Assembly: GCA_030760725.1 (NCBI GenBank)
Contig: JASWHV010000001.1
Span: forward strand, 24,921,928-24,985,927
Direction of reading: 5' to 3'
Source of the DNA: Neostapfia colusana
Taxonomy: Eukaryota; Streptophyta; Magnoliopsida; Poales; Poaceae
Length of the DNA: 64,000 nucleotides
The position numbers and the translations under genes are program-made. Positions 45,384-56,028 of the stretch are shown here, piece by piece. How positions within the stretch are numbered: position 1 is the stretch's first letter; each line of letters opens with the position of its first letter. The notes below the pieces were generated by a model. The model worked only from the letters and a program-made list of their open reading frames with translations, had not been told where the DNA came from and searched no databases.

Positions 45384-46112
45384 TGTCGGTACCCTCAAGA
45401 CCGGGTACCCCACGTGTAAGAGCAAAAGAAGACAGGGACCCAGCCTACAGGCAGGGCCCAACCGCCAGCTAGGGATCACTCAAGAGAAGGCGCGTGCCCT
45501 AGGCCTCGGGACCAACCACCTGCTAAGGAGGGCTCCGAGGATGCCATGTGTCTTCATGCTTTGAGCCTTTCCACCGGCCGAGGATGGATCCGGAGCCGTC
45601 ACGTGTCTGATGGTGCCGAGCCCGACCTCCCGTTAGGGAGGGCTACGGTGCTGCCACGTGTCCGGAACCTCTGAGCCACGTCTCCCATGGATGGTAGATC
45701 CGGAGGTGCCACGTGTCCTACGACTCCGGGCCCGACCTCCAGCATGGGAGGGCTCCGGTGCTGCCACGTAGGCAACAACTCCAGGTGTCCCATCCTGCCA
45801 AGGAGAGCTCGAGGGGTGCCACATGTCCTACGGCTCCGGGACCGACCTCCAGCATAGGAGGGCTCTGGTGCTGCCATGTGTCCAACGACTTTGGACCCCT
45901 CCCTACTTTGCAAGACTGCTCCGGTGACGACGTGTGTCCCGGGGGCTAGCCACCCGGACACCGCACTGACAAGCAACGGGCAGCTAGCCGAGGAGTAAAG
46001 AGGAAGGTGCGCTGACAGGCCGTGCATTCAAGACTCGCGCCTTCCCCAGAAGCATGGCTCACGGTGCACGCCTTCATCCTCCGCCCGTTCACCATTATTC
46101 TGACAAGACAAG
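45384..46112 (+). mobile_element. T 3' LTR, truncated
   Basis: Matches 34127 onward, including the 55-bp array (45510-45945). It breaks off after GACAAGACAAG where the minus-strand LTR L2 begins. Confidence 0.85.
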
Positions 46113-47025
46113 TGAGGGGGCCCGACCCCGATCACAGGGCCGTGCCGCCTCGCCCGAGGAATCGCATTGGGTGGTGCCGTGTTATGCGGCACCCAACAGC
46201 ACACATATAAGGAACACAGTATTACATAAATCAAAAGCGGAAACTTACAACTGTTCTTTGTAAATAATTTACATAAAATAGCTACAGCGGAAGTCTATAA
46301 CCAGCTCACGTTGAATAACTACGAAGCACTTGAGAAGAGGTCCAGCCCGCGGACTCCTCTCGCTAGCAACACGAATACACGGCAGCGGCTAGGTTCTCCG
46401 AGTGTGACATGACTCAGAAGTTCCCGAGTCTCACCGGACAACCTTCTTTATAGCGTCAATGTTTACCTGCAAAACCACTTATATAGCAAGAGTGAGCACA
46501 AAGGCTCAGCAAGACTTAACCGTCTCTCCTAAAGCATGGAACTCTATATGAAAGTAACCTAAGACCTAAGCCTGTCCTTTTCGAAAAGACTCGCCTACGA
46601 GATCATCCTTGACTTTCAGATTTTAGCCATAATAGTAGTGACCTTGCGCCCAGCAACATTGGAACTCCACAATCAAACAAGAAACGCTTCATTCCAATGT
46701 TGCTTGTCCCAAGGTGAAAAATAACTTTAGTTTTCTCTATCTCTACTTCAAACATGGTTTTCATGCAATTTATAATTAGCATAACAGCATTTCAAACTTT
46801 GCAAACTATTACCACACAACTTGATTAACTACGTCACAACACAGGGAGCAAGCGGTAATCAATAACCGCGATGGACGGTGATTCGAATCAAACACTACCC
46901 GGATAACTCGACACATACACCCGCCTCTGAAGACACATCTCTGGCGTCCTTCATTACGTCATATGTGGCAACCTTTCTCAGGACACTACACTGTAGAACC
47001 GGTCGCGCCGTCTCGGGCTCATAGG
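46113..47025 (-). mobile_element. L2: 3' end of a minus-strand gypsy LTR
   Basis: On the minus strand it carries the conserved LTR end of the I/R superfamily (GACGTAG part, TGAGC hairpin at 46493-46508, GTTTTGCAG, CTGTTGGGTGCCGCATAACACGGCACCACC) and ends CCCCCTCA at 46113. It is interrupted at 47025 by G; the remainder should lie beyond G, outside the window. The micro-ORF frame is not kept here. Confidence 0.75.
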
Positions 47026-50000
47026 TGTGGGGAACCCCTTCCGGGATCCTCACTCCAGGATACACATTGGGTGGTGCCGTGCGATGCGGCACCCAACAGC
47101 ATACACGAAAAGAACCATAAAGTACAAAGTCTTTTATTTCTCAAGATAGTGTCATTTACAAAATAATGTACCACGAAGGTACACGCAGCGGAATATACAT
47201 ACACACTTACTCTCGGTCCTAACTATGCAAAAGAGAAGGCGTCCAGCCCGCGGACGCTTCTTACTAGCTTCCACAAAGATGAGTGCAGCGGCAGGGTTTC
47301 CGGTGAGTCGCTGATGGCTCACCGAACAACCATCTTCATAGCAAATTTTATAACCTGCAAAACACTAATAATGCAACTGTGAGCACGATGGCTCAGCAAG
47401 ACTTAACTGACACTCCTAAACATGGAACTCTACGTGCAGGGATTACTAACATAGGAAAGGTATGATGCAACAACGACACGCCTAAATGTTGATCCTTACT
47501 TTCAGGTTTATAGCAGCAGATTATTATGCCTTAGGCAGCCCTCACATCGGAAGTCCACAATCAAACAAGAAAGGCTTTCCTCCGATGTGGTGATGCCCAA
47601 AGAGGAAAATAAACTTAATGAGCTCTACAACTACAGCATACATGGTTGGCAATACAATGAATTTAAGAACTTCACATCAGCAATGATTCATCACACTTTA
47701 TCTGGAATTTATTACTACGTCACAACTCAGTGAACAAGTGGTACTCATATAACCGCGAGGGACGGTGATTGCAATCAGGACACACCCGGAATACACGACA
47801 CATACACCCGCCTCGAAAGACTCACGCGAGCTCTTTCTTACGTTGTATGCAGCAACCTTTCACCCGTCACTCCAATGCCGAACCAGTTCCGCCGACCCAT
47901 CAGAAGGGCCACTACACAGAACACGTCGAAGTTGCTCCGCTAGCGGGTTTACACCTCTGACACCAACCCCCAAAGGACGGCCGTATAAGTTTCGACACGA
48001 GAGTACCCGAGTTACATCGGTTTATCGGGTCCCATATATCCGACATGCATCCGGTACTGTTCAAACTTGCTCAGCAGGGCGGCATACGCATCGGTCCTTA
48101 ACCGACACAAACAGAGCTACAGCCACACAGGCCCCACGTCCTGCTGCTCCTACTCTCTGCTCGGTCTCATTTTCCATTCCAGAACTTTCATTTTCTAAAA
48201 TCATACCCCGCTGAATCCACATCCTAACTCGCGAGTAGCTTCCAACTACCCGACTTGTACCGGATCCTATACAACTTTAGCCTAGCAGAAACTACACGAA
48301 GGTAACCTATTCTACCCTGTACTCCAAGGGTTTGTGGGCTATGCATTTGGAGTATCAATCACCTTGACCTAATGCACAATACATACTAGACCCATAAAAG
48401 TTATACAAAGCAAAATATAACTAAAAAGTTGTTAAATGCAAATCGGGGCTTGCCTTATGTTGCTGCAGGTTTATTTCTACTTTTAAGTCAGTAGCTTGGC
48501 GATGAGTTAAGCCTTAACTTGCTGCTCTGAGTCAAGTTGCTCGTCGACCTCCTTCGTCGTATTTCCTACCGACATGAAGATGCACAGTTTTATGTTGCAA
48601 GTAAAAACATTATAAAACAAAAGTGTTTTATGACTTAAGAAGAGTTCAGACTATCTAATATTTGAGAATTTGGTTTGTCTATGTGCAGGAACAGAGAAAG
48701 GAACATTTTGAGTATTGGAGGTTTTTGGAACTAAAGTGCAAAGAACTATATAATGGACATAAGTATGAAGCTGGACATAATTGGCAGAAAACTAAAGAAG
48801 ATGATCTCAACTTGCTCTGAAATTTTTACAGTGGTCCATAGATCATACAGAGGTATGGCTTGCAAAATTTCAGACAAAGTTGATGGAATATGTGACCTAG
48901 GGAATTTTCTTACTATTTGGCTTCTCTGAATTCTTATGACAATTATAGTGTCTTGGCATGCTCCAAATGTGGCTTTTCAGAAACTTAATAGTCTCATGAG
49001 TCCATAGGACTTGGTTTCACCATTTTTGGAGCTTCCTACACCGAGATATGAATTTTCCAAACTTGGTTAAAAGTCTGAAAATGTCTCTGTTCATTTCCCA
49101 TTTTTCAGAGACATAGAGGATTCAAAAAACATTTGGCCAAGCAAATGGAGTCCAATGCCTCTGAAATATTTACTGGAGTTCAAGGATTATTGTATGAATG
49201 TTCTGCCCAAATTTGGGAATTTTCCAATTAACAGAACTCCTGTAAAAATTCATAAAAAATTTCCTTAAATGAATTAATGAGCCAAATCCAGGAATTTTCT
49301 TAAATATTGGGCTGCACCCCTGGATAGTACTCTTTGAGAGGAATCCAACAAATTTTGTTTCACAATTTTTGGACACTCCTACACAAAGTTATGGCTCTCC
49401 AAAGTTTGAACTGAAATGGGAAAATCTGGAAAATGTTTAAATGCTGACAGTGGGTCCCACTCGTCATCCCTAACCTCCAGCCACGCGCCAAAACAGAGCA
49501 GTGGCGGCTGCCTCCGGTGAGGTCGCCGGAAATGACCTTCCCGGCCACCTCCGGACCCCCTGCTGGCCGCCCCCCCATTTTCCACCCTGCTGAACCCATT
49601 GGTGAGGTCGCCGGCGGCCAAAACTCGCCGGAAAGCAGTGCGCACCGGCCACAGCTAACCCTAGGGCTCCGGCGAGGTCGTGTGCAGTGATTTCTCCACG
49701 AAAAGATCGGTTCTTGGGCTCTATAGCACCGTGGGGGATCCCTCATCACCGGCATGAGCTCAAATCGGCCCAAGAATGGCTGCAAATAGGGGCTCATCGG
49801 CGACCTAGGGCAAAATTTGGTGCCAGCCCGAAGTTCTCAAAGAACAGCCCCAATTCTTGATGATTTTCGATGGTTTTTGATCCTAGAGGGGCGTTGGAGA
49901 GTCTAGAACATGTTTCCAGCTCGGCACAAGGGATGATGGACTGAACACGACGAATTTTGAAGATTTGTGCAACTCGGTTCTATGAACACACTTGCAGTAA

Positions 50001-50774
50001 ACAGAGAAATTCTTCCTCTGTAGTGCATGAAAGGAGGAGGGGTTTTCACCTGAGTGTAGAGCAGTCTGGGGCGCCTCTTTTTCGTGTAGAACGTCGGGCA
50101 CGAGGACGACCGTAGAGCTCGGTTGCTGGAGAACAGAGGGTTGGCTGAGGTGAACTGGCTTCGGTCTGTGCAGGGGCTGTGGAGGGAGAGGGAGAGGAAC
50201 GGTTCATGGCAGAGGCATGGGGTGGCTTTACTCGGCATCCTCATCCACAGAGCAGGAGCTGGCAAGGCGGTGAGCACCGGTAGCAGGACGTGTCAGCTCT
50301 CGGTGAGGAGAAACCGAGCACAGCGTGAGACTCCATTCAGTCTCTGTCCAGTGGGGTCCACCCACCCACAATTCTCCCCTTTATCCCCTAATTTCGTTTA
50401 AAATAGCAAACGAGCTCCAAATTTGATAAAATTTGGAGGACAGGCCAAAAGAAATATGAGGAACACGATGGTGCACTCAAATTAGAATTTCGATGAAGTC
50501 GGAATTTGAAACTGAGATTTAAATTTAAATTTGAATTTTTTCCCGTTTAAATTCCGACAAATAGGAAATCCTTTTCAAATGCTCTGAAAATTTGCCGGGC
50601 TATTATTGGATGTTTGGAGAACCCAATGATAGCTTTAGATCTCCATGTTCGGGAATGTTTGCAAGTTCAAGTTTTGACTTGGAGCTCACACCGTTAAATT
50701 CAAAAGTCTAAATTCCCTCTCATTTTCTCGGTGTGACTTGTAGCTCCACTTGCTTGAGTTTTTGGGATTTCACA
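47026..50774 (-). mobile_element. G 3' LTR
   Basis: 3749 bp; minus strand begins TGTGAAATCCC and ends TTCCCCACA. It has the TGAGC hairpin (47380-47395), a GTTTTGCAG acceptor at about 47358, the CCGTCCCTCGCGGT block and a GCAAGCCCCG donor-like site at about 48455. A candidate exon A (reading VDEQLDSEQQ) runs into a stop before that donor, so the micro-ORF is not intact. Confidence 0.85.
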
Positions 50775-50788
50775 TCCCTCCCCCCTTA
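50775..50788 (-). promoter_or_regulatory. G polypurine tract
   Basis: Minus strand reads AAGGGGGGAGGGA directly before the LTR TG at 50774. Confidence 0.8.
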
Positions 50789-50842
50789 AAAAGAATCTCG
50801 TCCCGAGATTCATAAGGAAGAGACGAAGCGGTAGAGAAGGAA

Positions 50843-53800
50843 TTACCTTATATGAGCGGACAGCAAGTCCGGGTAGTTCGAACGGAGGTATTCTTCACTC
50901 TCCCATGTTGCTTCGTCCGCGGTATGATTGCTCCATAATACCTTATAGAATTGGAGCGTTCGATTCCTTGTCGACCGAGACTTTTCATCAATAATCCGGA
51001 TTGGATGCTCGGCATAAGAGAGATCCGGTTGCAATGTCTCGAGATCTTCATTGCGGACAGCAGTGGTATTCTTGAGACATTTTCGAAGCTGGGAGACGTG
51101 AAATATATCATGCACCCCAGCGAGATTTGTCGGTAGCTCAAGCCGGTAGGCTACGGGTCCACATTTCTCCGTGATAGCAAATGGACCAATAAACCGGGGA
51201 GCGAGCTTTCCTTTTACACTGAATCGATGAACTCCCTTCATTGGAGATACGCGGAGATATACGTACTCTCCGACGTTGAAGTTCAGCGGTCGACGTCGCT
51301 GGTCTGCATAACTCTTCTGTCGAGATTGAGCAGCTTTTAAATTTGCTTGTATGACCCGAACTCGTTCTTCGGCATCATTGACAAGGTCAATCCCGAATGT
51401 CACTCTTTCACCAGATTCACACCAATTCAGCGGTGTGCGACATCTCCGGCCGTAGAGAGCCTCATACGGTGCCATCTTGATACTCGTTTGATAGCTGTTG
51501 TTGTACGAGAATTCCGCCAACGGTAGATAAGCATCCCAGTTCTTACCGTGGTGGATGGCACACGCTCTCAACATATCTTCCAAGACTTGATTCACCCTCT
51601 CGGTTTGTCCATCAGTTTGAGGGTGATATGCGGAGCTTCTAAGCAATTTGGTTCCCAAAGATGCGTGCAGCTGTTCCCAGAAATGAGAAACGAACAGTGC
51701 ACCACGATCGGAAACTATTGTTTTTGGAACTCCATGCTGGCATAAGATCCGTTCAATGTATAACTCCGCATATTTCTTGGCATTGAATCCCACATTCACC
51801 GGTATGAAGTGTGCTGACTTGGTTAATCGGTCAACGATTACCCAAACCGAATCATGCTTTCGAGATGTGAGCGGCAGTCCGACAATGAAATCCATACTCA
51901 CATCTTCCCACTTCCATGCCGGAATATGAAGGGGCTGCAGCAAACCAGGTTTCTTCATGTGATCTGCTTTCACCCTCCGACACGTATCACACTCGGATAC
52001 GTATTTAGCTATTTCCCGCTTCATCCGTGTCCACCAAAACTTGTTTCTCAAATCTTGGTACATCTTGTTGCTACCCGGATGAATGGAAAATTTTGATAAA
52101 TGAGCTTCGTCTAAAATCTTCTTACGAAGCTTCATGTCACGGGGTACGACTATACGGTTTTTGAACCATAGCGTACCATTCTCATCTTTCCGGAAGCACT
52201 TAGCTTCTCCTTTGTCTATTCTCTTCCGGATATGGGCCATGCCCTTATCTTTCTTTTGAGCCGCTACAATTTCATCACGAATTGTAGGAATGAGGGCAAG
52301 GTTAAACAATGACCCATAAGGAACCAAGCGCAGGCTCGGTTCTTCTTCTTCCATTGCAGCCATGGTTAGATTATGCACATGTGATTTCCGACTAAGTGCG
52401 TCGGCAACCACATTCGCTTTTCCAGGATGGTAATGAATCTCCAGTTCATAATCCTTGATTAACTCTAACCATCTTCGCTGCCTCATATTTAATTCCTTTT
52501 GTGTGAAGATGTATTTTAAACTCTTGTGGTCGGTGTAGAGGTGGACTAAGTTCCCAAGCAAATAGTGCCTCCACATCTTTAGAGCAAGAACCACAGCAGC
52601 TATCTCGAGATCATGTGTCGGATAATTCTGCTCATGATTCCGAAGCTGCCTGGATCCATATGCGACCACTCGCCCTTCTTGCATGAGCACGCAGCCAAGG
52701 CCGATGCCGGATGCATCGCAATAGACATCAAAATCCTTAGTTGTATCAGGCTGCACCAAGACTGGGGCTGATGTGAGGTGCTTTACCAATGCTTTGAACG
52801 CCTCCTCACATACTTCACTCCACACATATTTCTTGCCTTTCTTTAGAAGTTCCGTCATCGGTTTAGAGACCTTGGAGAAATTCGGAATGAATCTCCGGTA
52901 GTAACCCGCTAAACCAAGAAAACTACGGACTTCGTGAATTGATTTCGGTGAACTCCAATTCAGAACTTGGACGATCTTGCTTGGATCAACTGCGATGCCC
53001 TCCGCAGAAATAATGTGCCCAAGAAATGGCACTTGGTTGATCCAGAACTCGCACTTGCTGAATTTTGCATATAGTTTGTGATCCCGTAGGTGTTGGAGCA
53101 CAATATGCAGATGTTCGGCATGTTCTTCCTCCGACTTAGAATATACCAGAATATCGTCGATGAAGACCACGACGAACTTGTCCAGCTCCGGCATGAAGAT
53201 TGAATTCATCAAGTACATAAAATGGGCCGGAGCATTTGTGAGCCCGAATGACATGACGAGATACTCATATAATCCGTATCTCGTTGAGAATGTCGTCTTG
53301 GGTATGTCTTCCGCCCGGATTTTTATCTGGTGATATCTGGACCGAAGATCCATCTTCGAGAAAACCTTAGCACCCACTAGTTGATCGAAAAGCATATCGA
53401 TACGTGGTAGTGGATACTTGTTCTTGATAGTTACGGCATTTAGCGGGCGATAGTCCACACATAACCTCAGAGTCTCGTCCTTTTTCTTGACGAACAGCGC
53501 GGAGCATCCCCATGGTGATGAACTGGGTCGAATGAAGCCTTTGCTTAACAAATCATTCAGCTGCTCCTTCAGCTCCGCGAGTTCCTTCGGTGCCATTTTA
53601 TACAGCCTCCGAGAGATGGGCGTGGTTCCCGGTGCTAGTTCAATTTTGAACTCCACTTCACGATCGGGCGGCATGCCCGGTAGATCATCGGGAAATGCGT
53701 CCGGATATTCCCGGACCACTGGAATGTCCTCCAGTTTCTTAACTTCAACGGTGTGGACAGCGGTGACTTCCGGTGCAACATTTCTCAGAATCAACGTGTG

Positions 53801-53956
53801 TTGCCCGTGCTTCTTTGAATTCAGCTGCACCGTTCGCAAACTAATATCAAAGATAGCTTGGTGATGCATCAACCAAGCCATTCCCAATATGATGTCAATC
53901 CGCAAGCCTTCTAGGATGATAAGAGTAGTAGGATATATCCGCCCATCCAAACACAT
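50843..53956 (-). CDS. pol: G pol: protease end, RT, RNase H, integrase, chromodomain
   Basis: 1037 codons uninterrupted. Residues 1-75 are the protease end; RT is about 85-300 with FIDD at 265-268 and FGLTNAPAHF at 237-246. RNase H acidic residues are D414, E451, D476 and D519. The integrase zinc finger is H619, H626, C656 and C659. The integrase core has D689, D750 and E786, spaced as DD35E. The chromodomain is about 981-1032 (YAEHPIRIID to EATWESEEYL). In RT motif A the usual RSGYHQ reads RSRYHQ (R207), a GGA-to-AGA change that may harm activity. The frame is the same as gag-protease upstream, separated by one TAG at 54014. The first Met shown is internal to the protease, not a true start. 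Confidence 0.95.
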   Translation of the reverse strand: MCLDGRIYPTTLIILEGLRIDIILGMAWLMHHQAIFDISLRTVQLNSKKHGQHTLILRNVAPEVTAVHTVEVKKLEDIPVVREYPDAFPDDLPGMPPDREVEFKIELAPGTTPISRRLYKMAPKELAELKEQLNDLLSKGFIRPSSSPWGCSALFVKKKDETLRLCVDYRPLNAVTIKNKYPLPRIDMLFDQLVGAKVFSKMDLRSRYHQIKIRAEDIPKTTFSTRYGLYEYLVMSFGLTNAPAHFMYLMNSIFMPELDKFVVVFIDDILVYSKSEEEHAEHLHIVLQHLRDHKLYAKFSKCEFWINQVPFLGHIISAEGIAVDPSKIVQVLNWSSPKSIHEVRSFLGLAGYYRRFIPNFSKVSKPMTELLKKGKKYVWSEVCEEAFKALVKHLTSAPVLVQPDTTKDFDVYCDASGIGLGCVLMQEGRVVAYGSRQLRNHEQNYPTHDLEIAAVVLALKMWRHYLLGNLVHLYTDHKSLKYIFTQKELNMRQRRWLELIKDYELEIHYHPGKANVVADALSRKSHVHNLTMAAMEEEEPSLRLVPYGSLFNLALIPTIRDEIVAAQKKDKGMAHIRKRIDKGEAKCFRKDENGTLWFKNRIVVPRDMKLRKKILDEAHLSKFSIHPGSNKMYQDLRNKFWWTRMKREIAKYVSECDTCRRVKADHMKKPGLLQPLHIPAWKWEDVSMDFIVGLPLTSRKHDSVWVIVDRLTKSAHFIPVNVGFNAKKYAELYIERILCQHGVPKTIVSDRGALFVSHFWEQLHASLGTKLLRSSAYHPQTDGQTERVNQVLEDMLRACAIHHGKNWDAYLPLAEFSYNNSYQTSIKMAPYEALYGRRCRTPLNWCESGERVTFGIDLVNDAEERVRVIQANLKAAQSRQKSYADQRRRPLNFNVGEYVYLRVSPMKGVHRFSVKGKLAPRFIGPFAITEKCGPVAYRLELPTNLAGVHDIFHVSQLRKCLKNTTAVRNEDLETLQPDLSYAEHPIRIIDEKSRSTRNRTLQFYKVLWSNHTADEATWESEEYLRSNYPDLLSAHIR

Positions 53957-54013
53957 AGGCGCTCGAGCAACAATTCTGCCCGCTGTCCTACTACCTCCCG
54001 GTGAATTAATATG

Positions 54014-55183
54014 CTATGATGCGGCCAAGGTCGTTGATGGTACTTGGTGCTTAATCACATAATCTTTGCTGATAAAATCATGTGTAGCACCCGAGTCGAA
54101 CAACACGAGCGTGGGCTGATCACGTAGGCTGAACATGCCCGCCAACACGGGTTCTCCTACGGGAACGTCTTCAACTGCCATATAGTTTATATTTCCCACT
54201 TTCAGTGCTGTTGTCCTTGACCGACCATGGAATTTCCTTGCAGCTTCAGAGGACATATGACTTCTGCTCTGCTTGGTCACTTGACCCTCCTGAGGAATAT
54301 GCTCTACATCGCTACAAGTGTTATACGATGCGAGCTCAGGATCTTCACCATATGGAAGTGGTTGATAGTCTTGTGCACTTTGCTGAGGTGAGGGTGCACA
54401 AATACTCAATTGCTGCTGTTGCAGCAGTGGCTGAACCTCCATGGGTGAATATGGACAGTATTGGATCCGAGGTGGTCCGTCAAAGGACTGAATTTCCACC
54501 CCGGATGGTAAGCAATATATCACCGGTTGTTCTTGATGATAATCATCCATACTTGCCAGTGATAATTTTCTCTTCCTCTTACTTTCCTTGTGCTCGAGTT
54601 CAGCTATTTCTTGAATCATAGCGGCATTGACTAACTCGCTATAATTTCCTTTATTGCATTGTGCCACTTTTGTCCGAAGCTTCACATCGAGGCCTCGGAA
54701 GAAGTAATGACACTTCATTGTCTCATTATGCACATAAGAGGATGCATATTGTACTAAACGGTTAAATTCCGTAAAGTACTTCATGACACCCATGCCTTCT
54801 TGTTTGAGTTCATAGAACTCTTCAATTCTTGTTTTGACAATGCCCTCACAAATATGACGTGCACGGAAAGCCTCACGAAACTCCGTCCACGTCACACGAT
54901 GACCTTCAGCAATCTTAGCAAGATATTCACACCACCAAGCCCCAGCGGATCCATGAAGTTGCTGAGCGGCAAATAAAGCCTTCTCATATTCATCACACTG
55001 AAGCAGTCCCAATTTAGTTTCAATAACCCGGAGCCAATGATCTGCCTCCAAGTCTTCTTTAGCTTCCGAGAATACTGGTGGTTGTCTTGCTAGAAAATCC
55101 AGATACGTATTCAGTGTGGGGTTTTGCTGGGAGGTCTCCTGTCGGATGCCTTGCTGCACCAACAACTCAAGAGACTCAGCCAT
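54014..55183 (-). CDS. gag: G gag and protease N-terminus, ends at a single stop
   Basis: I take the ATG at 55183 (MAESLELLVQQG); the open frame continues a little upstream without another ATG, and an acidic or His-rich start in another frame (SDDHRHHQP, about 55240) suggests a lost base there. The gag domain has ADHWLRVIETKLGLLQC, GSAGAWWCEYL, FREAFRARHI and YFFRGLD. Next comes a Q/P-rich region, then the protease start with LVLFDSGATHDF (DSG intact). No CX2CX4HX4C zinc knuckle is present. A single TAG ends it inside the protease; the same frame continues to the pol ORF 57 nt later. Confidence 0.9.
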   Translation of the reverse strand: MAESLELLVQQGIRQETSQQNPTLNTYLDFLARQPPVFSEAKEDLEADHWLRVIETKLGLLQCDEYEKALFAAQQLHGSAGAWWCEYLAKIAEGHRVTWTEFREAFRARHICEGIVKTRIEEFYELKQEGMGVMKYFTEFNRLVQYASSYVHNETMKCHYFFRGLDVKLRTKVAQCNKGNYSELVNAAMIQEIAELEHKESKRKRKLSLASMDDYHQEQPVIYCLPSGVEIQSFDGPPRIQYCPYSPMEVQPLLQQQQLSICAPSPQQSAQDYQPLPYGEDPELASYNTCSDVEHIPQEGQVTKQSRSHMSSEAARKFHGRSRTTALKVGNINYMAVEDVPVGEPVLAGMFSLRDQPTLVLFDSGATHDFISKDYVIKHQVPSTTLAAS

Positions 55184-55195
55184 TCTTCCCAACAC

Positions 55196-56028
55196 TTCCG
55201 CCAGTCCGGTTGATGATGGCGGTGATCATCGCTGCGACGAATCATTTCCATCCCGACTGGAACCACCAACCTCATACCCAAAATGAGTATGATCCATACT
55301 GCAAGAGTGAGCAATTTACGGTCAATATCCAAGAGTGTACTCAGCTTTAACTCGAAATTATTAACCGCAAAAGCATCACATCAACTGTGCAGCATATATA
55401 AAGGAAACAAGGTTTTTGACAATTCTGAAATGTGACCAATGATTGTTCAAGCTTGTCAAACGCTTAAATCAACAGCAGGGAATGATGAAAGATAACTAAT
55501 GCATATGTCATGGAACTTAGAGAAGTATAAAAATCTTCATGTCCATAACAAGTCTCAAGTTACATGGGCAATGAACAATGCTCTGTTCCGAATGACCATT
55601 TGACCTAATTCCCAGAATTTGATTATGAAAATGGCAGTTTCATGTCTCAAGGTGAATATCAAAGTTATATGTAACTTTAATATCTTTCCAACGAGTATTT
55701 ATTTGCCTTCATATCAATTCTGTATCAGGAGTTGTGACCTTTCAAAGTTGACAGAAATCTGGAACAATTTTTACAGCACCTCCTCTGAAAGTGTCTGTTT
55801 TGTCCGGAAGATTTCATAAAGTTCTACCCCAAATCTGTAGAAACTTTGAACTACAAAGTCGTAGCACATATCACAAACTTTCCAACGGCGTCTCACATGA
55901 CCCCTAGATATTTTTCTACAAAAGGTTATGGTCGAAATACAGAAAATTCCAGAGAGCATTTTTGGTCTGCCCTGTTTTTGGACAGTTAACACTCATCTGA
56001 GATTTTCATCCATTTGGAGGGAGGTTCT
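55196..56028 (-). other. G 5' leader (partial)
   Basis: AT-rich, with modules like those in the I leader (for example sequence related to ACTTTAATATCTTTCCAACG at 55675-55695). No primer site is seen because R interrupts the leader at 56029. Confidence 0.65.

Larger units (their letters stand above)
34127..46112 (+). mobile_element. T: Tat-lineage (RIRE2-like) gypsy with gag only
   Basis: The LTR begins TGTCGGTACCCTC at 34127 and again at 45384. The left LTR is 34127-35200 plus 39639-39897 (about 1333 bp) around the S insertion and ends TTTGACA. The leader motif TTTGGCGTGCCAGGTAG follows, as in RIRE2-type elements (family knowledge). The internal 5.5 kb has one gag and no RT, RNase H or integrase. 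The right LTR is cut at 46112 by L2. Confidence 0.88.
47026..56028 (-). mobile_element. G: minus-strand Ty3/gypsy chromovirus, nearly intact (5' LTR outside window)
   Basis: The 3' LTR is 50774 down to 47026, and pol and gag lie to its right on the minus strand. The leader runs to 56028, where element R is inserted. The other LTR and primer site are beyond the window. Pol relatedness to I is high. Confidence 0.88.

Noticed and set aside
54014..54016. The TAG between G gag-protease and pol as a programmed readthrough site
   Set aside because: It falls inside the protease domain, not at a domain boundary, and M has no stop there. A plain nonsense mutation is simpler, though sister copies should be checked.
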